From Gemmatimonadota bacterium (GTDB taxonomy: Bacteria; Gemmatimonadota; Gemmatimonadetes; Gemmatimonadales; Gemmatimonadaceae): a DNA stretch of 64,000 nucleotides. Positions 16,907 to 30,362 of this stretch are shown here, in pieces; positions within the stretch are counted from its first letter, which is position 1; every line of letters starts with the position of its first letter. The position numbers and the translations under genes are program-made. The stretch is taken from NCBI GenBank assembly GCA_016714015.1, contig JADJNZ010000004.1:310001-374000 (forward strand). Direction: 5' to 3'. The notes below the pieces were generated by a model. That model worked only from the letters and a program-made list of their open reading frames with translations, made no database searches and was not told where the DNA came from.

Positions 16907-17920
16907 TCATTCAGGCGCAAGGTCACCACTCGCCTTCGCGGACTGATAGGCCATCGCGCGGAGCCGGGCGACCCGCAACGCCATGGGGGGATGCGTCGCG
17001 AACAGGTCCCCCACGAACCCCACCTTCTGGCTCACGCGTCTGCCCAGGGGGTCGGCGATGCAAAGGTGCGCAACCCCGCCCTTGATGGTCTTGGTCGGTG
17101 CGCCCGCCTTCTCGATCCGGTCGAGCGCGTCGGCGAGGGCCATCGGGTTCCGGGTGAACTGGGCCGCCATCGCATCGGCGAGGTACTCTCGCTTCCGGCT
17201 GATTCCCATTGCCAGCATCCGGGTGATCAGGGGCGCCAGGATCCAGCTGATCAGCCAGATGACCAGGAGGACCAGGAGGAGCCCCCCGAGCTTGCCGCCG
17301 CGGTCCCGCCCGCCGCCCCCGCTGCGGTGTCGTCCGATCCGCATCGACCGGCCGAGTCCGTCCGCGATGAGCGCGATCGCCCCGGCGAGCCCGGCGACCA
17401 TCGTCATCAGTTGCATGTCGAGGTTCTTCACGTGCCCGAGCTCGTGGGCGACGACCGCTTGGAGCTCATCTCGACTCAACATGGACACGAGGCCGGTCGT
17501 CACCGCGAGGTGCGGGTGGTCGGGGTCGGTCCCGGTCACGAACGCATTGGGGTCCGGATCGTCGATCAGGTAGATCTTGGGCTTCCGGACGCCGGCGGCG
17601 ATCGCCATCTCCTCCACGACGTTCTCGAGCTGCCGATTCTCGTCCATCCGGCCCTCGGGGAGGGGGTAGGCGCCGGCGGACCAAAGGACCTTGTCCGGGC
17701 CGGTCCGCCGGATCCAGGTGACCGTGACGGCCGCAATGGCGAACAGCGCGACCCCCCCCCAGGGGAAGGCGTGGCGGTACGCCCCCGGCGGGCCATATCG
17801 GGTCATCTCCCAGGCCAGGTAGTCGCCCCCGAAGCCCAGCCAGGCGAAGAAGAGGACGAACGCCGCGACCAGCCACCGGGACTTCCGGCGGTTGGCGGCC
17901 TGCTGCTCGAAGAGGTTCAT
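16907..17920 (-). CDS. htpX: M48 family membrane zinc metalloprotease, HtpX-like
   Basis: The 337-residue protein has two N-terminal hydrophobic segments (about 16-36 and 55-70), the zinc motif H159-E-L-G-H163, a third-ligand segment REYLADAMAAQ, and two hydrophobic segments between them. HtpX-type enzymes sit in the inner membrane and degrade misfolded membrane proteins, overlapping in role with FtsH. A glycine-rich loop (HRSGGGGRDRGGK) near residues 198-210 is unusual but lies in a variable linker. lemA is directly upstream on the same strand (36 bp apart), a pairing seen in many bacteria. The C-terminal end borders the AT-rich stretch. Confidence 0.88.
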   Translation of the reverse strand: MNLFEQQAANRRKSRWLVAAFVLFFAWLGFGGDYLAWEMTRYGPPGAYRHAFPWGGVALFAIAAVTVTWIRRTGPDKVLWSAGAYPLPEGRMDENRQLENVVEEMAIAAGVRKPKIYLIDDPDPNAFVTGTDPDHPHLAVTTGLVSMLSRDELQAVVAHELGHVKNLDMQLMTMVAGLAGAIALIADGLGRSMRIGRHRSGGGGRDRGGKLGGLLLVLLVIWLISWILAPLITRMLAMGISRKREYLADAMAAQFTRNPMALADALDRIEKAGAPTKTIKGGVAHLCIADPLGRRVSQKVGFVGDLFATHPPMALRVARLRAMAYQSAKASGDLAPE

Positions 17921-17956
17921 GGCCCGGGCGGCGGGCGCGGGGTGGCCGGGGTGGGC

Positions 17957-18532
17957 CTAGTTCCGGCGGAACTCGACCTTGGGGACGGCACGCTCGGCGG
18001 CGTCCTCGATCTCCCACAGCTCTGCGACCGCCGCGCCCGCCATGTTCGCGACCAGGTTGGTCGGGAATTGCTGCTGCTTGATGTTGTACGACGTGGCCGT
18101 GTCGTTGTAACCCTGCCGGGCGAACGAGACCTTGTTCTCGGTCGAGGTCAGCTCTTCCTGGAGTTGCCGGACGTTCGCGGTGGCCTTGAGGTCGGGATAG
18201 GACTCCACCACGGCCATCAGCTTGCCGAGCGCGCCGCTGAGTTGCTGTTCGGCCGCGGCGGAGGCGGCGACGTGCTGCGGGTCGAGCCCGGCGGCGGCCA
18301 TGATCGCGCCGTTCCGGGCACTGATGACGGCGGCGAGCGTGTCCTTCTCGAAGTCCATCGCGCCCTGGACGGCCTGCACCAGGTTGGGGATGAGGTCGTG
18401 GCGGCGCTTGAGCTGGACGTCGATCTGCTTGAGCGCGTTCTCCGTCTGGCCCCGGAGGGCGATCAGCCCGTTGTACGCCGCGACGAGCCAAGCAAGGAAG
18501 ACCGCGGCGATGACCACCAGTGCGAACAGCAT
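17957..18532 (-). CDS. lemA: LemA family protein
   Basis: The 191-residue protein has one N-terminal membrane helix (residues 2-20) with the family start AAYNGLIALRGQTENAL, then a long helical body with KRRHDLIPNLVQAVQG, and the C-terminal YNDTATSYNIKQQQFPTNLVA. All are LemA hallmarks; the family forms a helical bundle, probably outside the inner membrane. Its biochemical role is unknown, but the lemA-htpX pair suggests a part in membrane protein quality control. It is preceded by a hairpin that ends the next upstream gene, so it probably has its own promoter in 18533-18607; no clear motif is seen there. Confidence 0.92.
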   Translation of the reverse strand: MLFALVVIAAVFLAWLVAAYNGLIALRGQTENALKQIDVQLKRRHDLIPNLVQAVQGAMDFEKDTLAAVISARNGAIMAAAGLDPQHVAASAAAEQQLSGALGKLMAVVESYPDLKATANVRQLQEELTSTENKVSFARQGYNDTATSYNIKQQQFPTNLVANMAGAAVAELWEIEDAAERAVPKVEFRRN

Positions 18533-18607
18533 GCGACGCTCCGAGGATGAGGACGACGGGGCACGGCGAGCGAGCGGGACGCCTGCGGAATCCTATCACG
18601 AAACACG

Positions 18608-18640
18608 ACGGGAGGTAACGCGCGCGGCGTCACCTCCCGT
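18608..18640 (-). terminator. Hairpin downstream of the 60-residue membrane protein gene
   Basis: Arms 18608-18616 (ACGGGAGGT) and 18632-18640 are exact reverse complements. The stem continues inward with one G-U pair and four more base pairs on the minus-strand RNA around a 5-base loop. It lies 22 bp after the stop of the small membrane gene and before lemA. No T-run follows. Confidence 0.6.
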
Positions 18641-18661
18641 GGGGCCATCGAGCCGGGGGAC

Positions 18662-18844
18662 TCAGGCCGCGGACTGTTCCTTCTTCTTCGCCATCGCATC
18701 CTGCACCCACGTGATCGGGATGAGGAAGAAGGGCGTCAGCACGATGCCGAGCAGCATGTTGATCCAGGTGAGCCCGATGTAGTACGCGCCCATGCCAAGT
18801 CCGGCGATGAGGGTACCGAGCGGACCGCCGATCTGGTGTTCCAT
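18662..18844 (-). CDS. Small membrane protein, 60 residues
   Basis: I do not recognise this protein. It is 60 residues long with a glycine-rich hydrophobic segment (about 9-24), a second one (about 27-46) and a charged tail MAKKKEQSAA. The gene is supported by a GGAG eight bases before the ATG at 18844, a hairpin after the stop, and divergence from tilS. A two-helix inner-membrane hairpin with a cytoplasmic basic tail is the likely topology. Function unknown. Confidence 0.65.
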   Translation of the reverse strand: MEHQIGGPLGTLIAGLGMGAYYIGLTWINMLLGIVLTPFFLIPITWVQDAMAKKKEQSAA

Positions 18845-18904
18845 CTGCTGTGCTCCGTGCGGGTTGCGGTGGGTCGATGGCCGTACGCAGGGTATCTTAA
18901 GGAC

Positions 18905-19900
18905 GTGAACGCGCAAAGGGAACGGGGGGTTCGCGAGCGGGTCCCGGATGCCATCGCCGCGCTTCCCGGCGGGCGATGGTTGCTCGCGGTCTCGGGCGGC
19001 CGAGACTCCATGGCGCTCCTCCATGCGATGGCCACCGGCCGTCCGGGGGAGATCGCGGCGGTCGCCACCTTCGACCACGGGAGCGGCCTGCCCGCCCGGC
19101 GCGCCGTCGACCTGGTCATGCGGGAGTCGGAGCGGCTCGGCGTGCGCGCCGTCTCGGGCTCCGCTGCGCGCGCCGTGGCCCGAACCGAGGCGGCCTGGCG
19201 CGCGGCGCGACACCGGTTCCTTGATGCATGGGCCGAGGAGCTCGATGCCGCCGTCGTCACCGCGCACACGCGCGACGACGAGATCGAGACGGTGGTGCAG
19301 CGGCTGCTGCGCGAGGCCGGTCCGCGCGGGCTCGCGGGCATGCGCGCGTCCGCGCGGGCGCTCGAGGGACGGGCGCGCGTGCGGCCGCTGCTCGAGGTCC
19401 CGCGCGCGAGCGTGCACGCGTACGCCGCGGAAGCCGGAGTGCCCTGGCTTGAGGACCCCACCAACGCCGAGCCGACATTCCAGCGGAACCGGGTGCGTCA
19501 CGAACTCCTCCCCGCCCTCGAGCGGGCGCGGCCGGGCTTCGCCGACTGGTGCTGGCAGCTCGGGGAGCGCGCGGCGGAGTGGCGGGCGCGGATGGACGAG
19601 TTGCTCGTCGACGCCGGCGTGCAGCGGATCGCTCCGGACAGCGTCATCGTCCCGGTCGCGCCGTTCGCGTCCTGTGGGGCGGACGAGTGGGCGGTGCTGT
19701 GGCCGGCGGTCGCGGCGCGCGTGGGCGTGGTGATGGACCGTCGCGGCATCGCGCGCGCCGCGGCATGGGCACCGCGCGCGCGGACGGGGCAGGGCATCCC
19801 GCTCGCCGGTGACGCGCGCATCGTCCGGACGGCGTCCACGTTCGTGGTGCGCGCGTCGGGAACGACGGCGCCCGTTCCCGACTATATATTGGAGCAATGA
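18905..19900 (+). CDS. tilS: tRNA(Ile)-lysidine synthase
   Basis: TilS uses ATP and lysine to convert the wobble C of the CAU tRNA-Ile anticodon to lysidine. The PP-loop SGGRDS is at residues 30-35. Further family features are TFDHGSG, the helix AAWRAARHRFLDAWAEE, AHTRDDEIETVVQRLLR and WLEDPTNAEPTFQRNRVRHELLP. Only a short C-terminal part follows, so it is a compact TilS of 331 residues. GTG 18905 is preferred to ATG 18836 because the latter would overlap the divergent gene and prepend 23 residues without homology; the spacing to AAGGA is very short, so the start is uncertain. The stop overlaps hpt (ATGA). Confidence 0.88.
   Translation: MNAQRERGVRERVPDAIAALPGGRWLLAVSGGRDSMALLHAMATGRPGEIAAVATFDHGSGLPARRAVDLVMRESERLGVRAVSGSAARAVARTEAAWRAARHRFLDAWAEELDAAVVTAHTRDDEIETVVQRLLREAGPRGLAGMRASARALEGRARVRPLLEVPRASVHAYAAEAGVPWLEDPTNAEPTFQRNRVRHELLPALERARPGFADWCWQLGERAAEWRARMDELLVDAGVQRIAPDSVIVPVAPFASCGADEWAVLWPAVAARVGVVMDRRGIARAAAWAPRARTGQGIPLAGDARIVRTASTFVVRASGTTAPVPDYILEQ
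19857..19890 (+). promoter_or_regulatory. Inverted repeat plus TATATATT just upstream of hpt
   Basis: CGGGAAC at 19857-19863 and GTTCCCG at 19874-19880 are exact reverse complements. Three bases later TATATATT (19883-19890) is a rare AT-rich run in this window, seven bases before the hpt ATG. It lies inside the tilS coding end. It could be a -10-like element with an operator for hpt-ftsH, or only a codon accident (DYILEQ). Confidence 0.3.
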
Positions 19901-20448
19901 CCGTTCCTGTCGCCGACCCGCGGCTGAAGGGGCGCGCCGTCAAGCGCATCGCCTTCGACGAGGAGACCATCGCCCGCCGAGTGCAGGAACTCGGCCGGGA
20001 GATCACCGCCGCCTATCCGGACGGCGACCTCCTCGTGCTCGGGCTCCTCAAGGGGAGCTTCATCTTCCTGTCCGACCTCGTGCGCCACATCGAGCGTCCG
20101 CTCCATGTGGACTTCCTCGTGGCCTCGTCGTACGGGGACGCCACGGTGAGCTCGGGGCACGTGAAGCTCGTCTACGACCCGAACACCTCCCTCGCGGGGA
20201 AGCACATCCTCCTCGTCGAGGACATCGTGGACTCGGGGCGGACGTTGCAGAAGCTCATGGACCTGCTCCGGGAACGGCAGCCGCGCTCGCTGGAGATCTG
20301 CGCGCTGCTGCACAAGCACATCGCCACTGAACTGCATCACCCGACGAAGTTCATCGGGTTCGATGCCCCTCATGAATTCCTCGTCGGCTACGGATTGGAC
20401 CATGCGGAGGATTTCCGCCATGTCCCGTACGTGGCGAGCCTGCAGTAA
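19897..20448 (+). CDS. hpt: Hypoxanthine phosphoribosyltransferase
   Basis: The 183-residue enzyme salvages hypoxanthine or guanine with PRPP. The PRPP-binding loop is LLVEDIVDSGRTL at about 105-117, preceded by LLVLGLLKGSFIFLSDLVR and the flexible-loop region ASSYGDATVSSG. The C-terminal part has KFIGFDAPHEFLVGYGLD, typical of bacterial Hpt. Start ATG 19897 overlaps the tilS stop by 4 bp with GGAG close before it. The tilS-hpt-ftsH order is common in bacteria and supports the calls. Confidence 0.95.
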   Translation: MTVPVADPRLKGRAVKRIAFDEETIARRVQELGREITAAYPDGDLLVLGLLKGSFIFLSDLVRHIERPLHVDFLVASSYGDATVSSGHVKLVYDPNTSLAGKHILLVEDIVDSGRTLQKLMDLLRERQPRSLEICALLHKHIATELHHPTKFIGFDAPHEFLVGYGLDHAEDFRHVPYVASLQ

Positions 20449-20456
20449 GGAGACGC

Positions 20457-22433
<1,977 letters not shown>

Positions 22434-22442
22434 GGATCAACG

Positions 22443-22537
22443 CTGAAGGGTGAAGGATGAATGTGCACGGCGATGCGGGGGCGGGGACTTGTTCCCTGCC
22501 CCCGCATCGCTTCCGTCGTTCCTCCTTCGACCTTGAG
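22443..22537. repeat. Nested inverted repeat, copy B of the dispersed family
   Basis: The inner stem pairs 22470-22482 (GCGATGCGGGGGC) exactly with 22498-22510. The outer purine-rich arm 22443-22456 pairs imperfectly (11 of 14) with the pyrimidine-rich 22524-22537. It occupies the gap after ftsH, whose stop is 9 bp before it, and could act as terminator. The rest of the 149-bp gap before yggS shows no other feature apart from an AT-rich bit (22571-22583) right at the yggS start. Confidence 0.7.
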
Positions 22538-22582
22538 CCTTCCTCTACCGTATGGACTCCACTCCCGGTAATTTCGATTGTT

Positions 22583-23281
22583 ATGGCTTTTCCAGACCTG
22601 CTCGCTCGCGTCGCTGAGGTCCGTGGACGGATCGCGGAGGCGCGGGCGCGTGGAGGTCAGGGGCAGGAGGTCCGTTTGATCGCCGTCACCAAGACCCACG
22701 GACCGGAGGCCGTCGAGGCCGCGTGGGCCGCCGGGATCACCGACGTCGGCGAGAACAAGGTGCAGGAGGCGGCGACGAAGATGGACGCGCTCGTCGACGC
22801 CGCGTGCACGAAGGGCGGGGTCCGGTGGCACCTCATCGGGCACCTCCAGACGAACAAGGCGAAGGCGTTGCCGCGGTTCGCGCTGTTCCACGCGCTCGAT
22901 CGGGATGGGTTGGTCGACGCGGCACGAGCGGTCGCGGTGAAGTCATCGCAGGTGCTCGAGGTGCTCGTGCAGGTGAACATCTCGGGCGAGGACTCCAAGG
23001 GCGGCTACACGCCGGCGCAGGTGCCGGCCCTCGCCGAGCGGTTGGCGGCGATGCCGTCCCTGCGCGTGCGTGGCGTGATGACGATGGCGCCGTTCGACGC
23101 GGAGGAGCGGGCGCTCCGGACGGTGTTCGCTGGCGCGCGGGACTGCGCGGCGGTGCTGCGCGCGGCGGGCCATCCGGCGACGGAACTCTCGATGGGGATG
23201 TCGGGCGACTACGAAGTGGCGGTCGAGGAAGGGGCGACGCTGGTGCGGCTGGGCACGATCCTCTTCGGCGCAAGGAGCTGA
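22583..23281 (+). CDS. YggS/PROSC-type PLP homeostasis protein
   Basis: The 232-residue protein is a YggS-family PLP-binding TIM barrel related to the N-terminal domain of alanine racemase. Lys37 in IAVTKTHG is the PLP lysine. Other marks are GENKVQEA, RWHLIGHLQTNKAK, VLVQVNISGEDSKGGY, GVMTMAPF and the PLP-phosphate segment LSMGMSGDYEVAVEEGATLVRLGTILFG. The family keeps free PLP low and balances amino and keto acids. ATG 22583 fits the family N-terminus and is preceded by an AT-rich TTTCGATTGTT. It is adjacent to a DivIVA-like gene, as yggS often is near division genes. Confidence 0.93.
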   Translation: MAFPDLLARVAEVRGRIAEARARGGQGQEVRLIAVTKTHGPEAVEAAWAAGITDVGENKVQEAATKMDALVDAACTKGGVRWHLIGHLQTNKAKALPRFALFHALDRDGLVDAARAVAVKSSQVLEVLVQVNISGEDSKGGYTPAQVPALAERLAAMPSLRVRGVMTMAPFDAEERALRTVFAGARDCAAVLRAAGHPATELSMGMSGDYEVAVEEGATLVRLGTILFGARS

Positions 23282-23285
23282 AACG

Positions 23286-23807
23286 ATGGAACAGGACGAC
23301 GCATTCCACCTCACGGCGGTCGATGTCCGCCGCTACGAGTTCCAGACCGTCATGCGCGGCTACGACCGCGCGCGCGTGGACCAGTTCAAGGTCCAGGTCG
23401 CCGACGAGATGGAACGGCTCATGCGCGCCAACCAGGATCTCGATGAGAAGGCGCGCAACTTCCACGAGCAGCTCCGGGCCTTCCGCGAGCGCGATCGCGC
23501 GCTCAACGAGGCGCTGGTCAGCGCGCAGCAGCTGCGCGGCGACATGAAGGAGCAGGCCTCGCGCGAGGCCGATCTCATCGTGCAGGAGGCGCAGGCGAAG
23601 GCCGAACGGCTCCTCGACGAGGCTCGTGCCGAATCGGCGCGGGTGCTCGAGGCGGGGCGCGCCGAGCTCGCGGTGCTCAAGCACGACCTCGATCGCCTGG
23701 AGCATGCGCGACGCACCTACCTCGCGCAGATGCGCGCGACCGCCGAGCGGCACCTGGCCGAGGCCGCGGCCTTCGCGCAGCAGCCCGGCTTCGGCGAGGG
23801 CGTGTAA
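23286..23807 (+). CDS. DivIVA-domain coiled-coil protein
   Basis: The 173-residue protein starts with the DivIVA membrane-binding region: HLTAVDVRRYEFQTVMRGYDRARVDQF is spread over residues 8-35, including the F-x-x-x-x-R-G-Y-D core. A continuous coiled coil occupies about 38-165. DivIVA proteins sit at curved membrane (poles and division sites) and recruit partners. It is shorter than many Gram-positive DivIVA proteins but complete. It lies 4 bp after yggS and 4 bp before punA. A polar recruiter fits with the MglA polarity cluster about 6 kb further on, but that connection is speculative. Confidence 0.85.
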   Translation: MEQDDAFHLTAVDVRRYEFQTVMRGYDRARVDQFKVQVADEMERLMRANQDLDEKARNFHEQLRAFRERDRALNEALVSAQQLRGDMKEQASREADLIVQEAQAKAERLLDEARAESARVLEAGRAELAVLKHDLDRLEHARRTYLAQMRATAERHLAEAAAFAQQPGFGEGV

Positions 23808-23811
23808 GCGG

Positions 23812-24653
23812 ATGAGCGGACGCGTGGCCGGCATGGAGCTCCACACCCCCGCGGCGATCGAGGCGGCGGTGCGTGCCGTGCGTGCGCGCTCCGCGCTCGT
23901 GCCGGAGGTCGCGATCATCCTCGGCACCGGCCTCGGCGGGCTCGCGCGGGCGATGGCCGTCGAGACGGCGATCGCGTACGACGAGATCCCGGGCTTCCCG
24001 ATCTCGACCGTCGAGTCGCATCACGGGCGCCTCCTGCTCGGCACGCTCGGCGGCCGGCGCGTGGTCGCCATGCAGGGGCGATTCCATCGCTACGAAGGCT
24101 ACACGCTCCAGCAGGCGACCTTCCCCGTGCGCGTGATGCGCGCGCTCGGGGCGGGGACCCTCATCGTCAGCAACGCGTGCGGCGGCATGCACCCGCTCTG
24201 GGCGCCGGGCGACCTCATGCTCATCGCCGACCACATCAACCTGCTCGGCGACAACCCGCTGATCGGGCCGAACGACGCGTCGCTCGGCCCGCGCTTCCCG
24301 GACATGTCGACGGTCTATGACGTCGCGCTGCGCGACGCGGCCAAGGCGGTCGCGCGCGCGCAGGGCTTCACCGTGCGCGAGGGGGTCTACGTCGCCGTGC
24401 AGGGCCCGAACCTCGAGACGCGCGCCGAGTACCGGATGCTGCGCGCGATGGGCGCTGATGTCGTGGGGATGAGCACGGTGCCCGAGGTGATCGTGGCGCG
24501 GCACGCGGGAATGCGCGTGCTCGGCTGCTCGATCATCACCGACCAGTGCCTCCCCGACGCGCTCGAGGAGGCGTCGCTCGACAAGATCCTCGCCGTCGCC
24601 GCGCGAGCCGAACCGCACCTGACCGCGCTCGTGCAGGGCGTGCTGGAGACGAT

Positions 24654-24657
<4 letters not shown>
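23812..24657 (+). CDS. punA: Purine-nucleoside phosphorylase (trimeric, NP-II type)
   Basis: The 281-residue enzyme splits purine nucleosides with phosphate to base and ribose-1-phosphate. Features are IILGTGLGGLA near the phosphate site, GFPISTVESHHGRL, MQGRFHRYEGY, the purine-site segment VSNACGGMHP, GDLMLIADHINLLGDNPLIGPND and VQGPNLETRAEYRMLRAMGADVVGMSTVPE. An inner start at 23833 (274 residues) is also possible; neither has a strong Shine-Dalgarno. The stop overlaps the ileS GTG (GTGA). With hpt it provides purine salvage. Confidence 0.93.
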
Positions 24658-27971
<3,314 letters not shown>

Positions 27972-27973
27972 AG

Positions 27974-28399
27974 ATGCCGTCGACCCCGACGCCCGGTGGC
28001 GAGAAGAAGTTCAAGCCCTTCCCGAAGAAGCAGATCCAGTACTTCGAGAAGCGGCTGATGGAGGAGCGGCGGCGCGTGCTGAAGGAGCTCGGGCACTACG
28101 ACGAGACCTTCGGGAACACCCCGCAGGGCGCCGACGGCGACCTGAGCGCGTACTCGTTCCACATGGCCGACCAGGGCACCGACGCGATGGAGCGCGAGAA
28201 GGCGTTCCTCTTCGCGAGCAAGGAAGGGCGCTTCCTGTGGCACGTCGACCAGGCGCTCCGGCGGCTCTATCGGCACCCGGAGGAGTTCGGGAAGTGCCAC
28301 AACTGCGGCGGCGAGGTCGGGTTCGACCGCCTCGACGCGCTCCCGCACGCGCGGTACTGCATCGAGTGCAAGCAGCGTGAGGAAGATGGAAAGAAGTGA
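27974..28399 (+). CDS. DksA/TraR-family C4 zinc-finger protein
   Basis: The 141-residue protein has an N-terminal coiled coil (about 18-40 and 70-100) and a C4 zinc finger with Cys108, Cys111, Cys129 and Cys132 (GKCHNCGGEVGF, ARYCIECK). DksA/TraR proteins enter the RNA polymerase secondary channel; DksA acts with ppGpp. The coil tip here reads ADQGTDAMEREK rather than the D-x-x-D-x-A of E. coli DksA, so a specialised member is likely. It lies 3 bp after ileS and overlaps lspA by 14 bp, an order (ileS, traR-like, lspA, rluD) seen in other bacteria. Confidence 0.85.
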   Translation: MPSTPTPGGEKKFKPFPKKQIQYFEKRLMEERRRVLKELGHYDETFGNTPQGADGDLSAYSFHMADQGTDAMEREKAFLFASKEGRFLWHVDQALRRLYRHPEEFGKCHNCGGEVGFDRLDALPHARYCIECKQREEDGKK

Positions 28400-28916
28400 C
28401 GCCTGGCGGATGGCGCCGTCGCGATTCGCAGGCATCGCGGCGGTGATCGTCCTCGTGGACCAGTTCACGAAGATGCTCGCGGTGGACCGGCTCACGCCGG
28501 CCTACGTGCCGCACCCGGTGCTCGGGGAGTGGGTGCGACTCACGCTCGTCTACAACCCGGGCGCGGCCTTCGGCCTCCATCTGGGGCCCTGGTCGCGCTG
28601 GATCTTCCTCGCGCTGACCGTCGGCGCGCTCGTCGTCATGTGGCGGCTCTTCCGGACCGGACCGGCGGGGGCGCCGTGGCGCACCTGGGCGCTCGCACTC
28701 GTGAGCGGCGGTGCCGCGGGCAACCTCGTCGATCGCATCCACTCGCCGCGGGGCGTGGTCGACTTCCTCGACGTCGGCGTCGGGGCGACGCGCTGGCCGA
28801 CGTTCAACGTCGCCGACGTCGCGGTGAGCACGGGGGCGATCCTCCTCGCCATCGTGCTCTGGCACGAGGACGAGCGGCCGGCGACCAGCGCGCCCGCGCA
28901 CGAGCCGCCCGCGTGA
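28386..28916 (+). CDS. lspA: Lipoprotein signal peptidase (signal peptidase II)
   Basis: LspA is an inner-membrane aspartyl peptidase that cleaves the signal peptide of lipid-modified prolipoproteins, such as the lipoprotein at 14999-15427. The 176-residue protein has four hydrophobic segments, the conserved VDQFTK, VYNPGAAFG, the first catalytic Asp116 in GGAAGNLVDRI and the second, Asp144, in FNVADVAV. ATG 28386 follows GTGAGGA and overlaps the zinc-finger gene; starts at GTG 28377 or ATG 28410 are possible. The stop overlaps rluD (GTGA). Confidence 0.95.
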   Translation: MERSDAWRMAPSRFAGIAAVIVLVDQFTKMLAVDRLTPAYVPHPVLGEWVRLTLVYNPGAAFGLHLGPWSRWIFLALTVGALVVMWRLFRTGPAGAPWRTWALALVSGGAAGNLVDRIHSPRGVVDFLDVGVGATRWPTFNVADVAVSTGAILLAIVLWHEDERPATSAPAHEPPA

Positions 28917-29908
28917 CCGGGCCGCTCGGTCCCGGCGCGCACACCTTCCCGACCGACGACGTCGCCGGCGAGCGGCTCGACCTCGCGGTCGCGCGGCTCA
29001 CCGGCCTCTCGCGCACGCAGGCGGCGACGCTCATCGCCACCGGCAAGGTCACCGTCAGCGGCCGCACCGAGCGCGCGAGCTTCCGCTGCGAGCCGGACGA
29101 GACCTTGTCGGTCACCATCACGCCGCCGCCCGGGCGCGAGATCGTCGCGGAGCGGATCGACGTGCGCATCGCGTACGAGGACGAGGAGATCGTCGTCGTC
29201 GACAAGCCCGCGGGGATGGTGGTGCACCCCGCGCCGGGGAACTGGACGGGGACGCTCGTGAACGCGCTCATGGGGCGCGGCCAGGGGCTCGCGGCCGGCG
29301 GCGGTCCCGAGCGCGCCGGACTCGTGCACCGGCTCGACAAGGAGACGTCGGGACTCCTCATCGTGGCCAAGACCGACCGGGCGCACCGCACGCTGAGCGC
29401 CGCGCTCGCCGCCCGGCGGATCACCCGACGGTACGCCTGTCTCGCGTGGGGGCACCTCGACCAGGATCGTATCTCCGTCGACAAGCCGCTCGGGCGCGAC
29501 CCGAACGACCGCACGCGGGTGGCGGTCCGGCCCGAAGGACGGACGGCGCGGACCGATTTCGAGCGTCTGGCGCGCTTCGACTCCGCCGACCTCCTCCGGG
29601 CCCACCTGCACACCGGCCGCACCCACCAGATCCGCGTCCACCTGGCCTCGATCGGGCATCCGGTCGTGGGTGACGACACTTACGGGGGAGGGGGCGGCCG
29701 CCGGCTCGTCGGGCTCCCGCCCAAGCGGCATTTCCTTCATGCCGCCTGGCTCGTCTTTACTCACCCGGTGTCGGGGGTCCTCATGGACCTTCGCTCGCCG
29801 CTGCCTGACGACCTCAAGCGATCGCTCGCGACCGCGGCGGGTGAGCCCGATTGGTTTGCCCACCCAGATCCACTGGAGTACCTTGGCTTCTATAGAGCGA
29901 ACGGGTGA
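28913..29908 (+). CDS. rluD: Ribosomal large-subunit pseudouridine synthase, RluD type
   Basis: The 331-residue protein has an N-terminal S4 RNA-binding domain (about 15-75, ERLDLAVARLTGLSRTQA) and an RluA-type catalytic domain with the catalytic Asp142 in HRLDKETSGL. Other marks are DKPAGMVVHPAPGN and TGRTHQIRVHLASIGHPVVGD. RluD makes pseudouridines in helix 69 of 23S rRNA; the exact site here is inferred from the S4-containing architecture. The GTG start overlaps lspA. The 3' end contains the TTG start of cheW, so this gene may be the lead-in to the chemosensory operon. Confidence 0.92.
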   Translation: MTGPLGPGAHTFPTDDVAGERLDLAVARLTGLSRTQAATLIATGKVTVSGRTERASFRCEPDETLSVTITPPPGREIVAERIDVRIAYEDEEIVVVDKPAGMVVHPAPGNWTGTLVNALMGRGQGLAAGGGPERAGLVHRLDKETSGLLIVAKTDRAHRTLSAALAARRITRRYACLAWGHLDQDRISVDKPLGRDPNDRTRVAVRPEGRTARTDFERLARFDSADLLRAHLHTGRTHQIRVHLASIGHPVVGDDTYGGGGGRRLVGLPPKRHFLHAAWLVFTHPVSGVLMDLRSPLPDDLKRSLATAAGEPDWFAHPDPLEYLGFYRANG

Positions 29909-30332
29909 GAGTGCGGCACCCCGGTACCTCGTCGTCGAGGCCGGGGGGCAGCGTTTCGCCTGGGAGCTCGCGGCCATCCGGGAGATCGTGCCCGCTCGTG
30001 CGGTCACCCGCCTGCCGGGGTCGCCGGAGTGGGTGCTGGGGCTGCTCAACCTGCGCGGGACAGTGCTGACGGTCGTCGACCTGGCGACGCGGCTCGGGCT
30101 CCGCGCGGGAGATGCGGCGTCGATAGTCGTCCTAGACGTGGAGGCGCGGACGCTCGGGGCACGGGTGGACCGCGTCCGCGTGGTGGCCAACGCCGAGGAG
30201 GCGACGGTCGAACCGGTGGAGGCCGCGCGTGCGGCCGATGGGCTGGTGATGGGGATGGTGCGGCTGGCAGACGGTCCGGCGGCGCTGGTCGATGCCGCGG
30301 AACTCTGCCGGACGGTGCTCGCGACGGCGTGA
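29883..30332 (+). CDS. cheW: CheW-like adaptor (first of three)
   Basis: The 149-residue protein is a single CheW domain: YLVVEAGGQRFAWELAAIREIV, then VLGLLNLRGTVLTVVDLATRLGL, which is the conserved N-L-R-G core, and VDRVRVV. CheW links chemoreceptors to the kinase CheA. No ATG or GTG fits the frame; TTG 29883 lies six bases after GGAG and 26 bp inside rluD. This unusual start suggests coupling to rluD. It is the first gene of the che cluster, with cheY 30 bp downstream. Confidence 0.88.
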   Translation: MASIERTGESAAPRYLVVEAGGQRFAWELAAIREIVPARAVTRLPGSPEWVLGLLNLRGTVLTVVDLATRLGLRAGDAASIVVLDVEARTLGARVDRVRVVANAEEATVEPVEAARAADGLVMGMVRLADGPAALVDAAELCRTVLATA

Positions 30333-30362
30333 TCTGGCACTCCAACTGCTGATGGGGGGAAC

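Noticed and set aside
18836..18904. Earlier ATG start for tilS
   Set aside because: It would overlap the start of the divergent membrane protein gene and add residues without TilS character.
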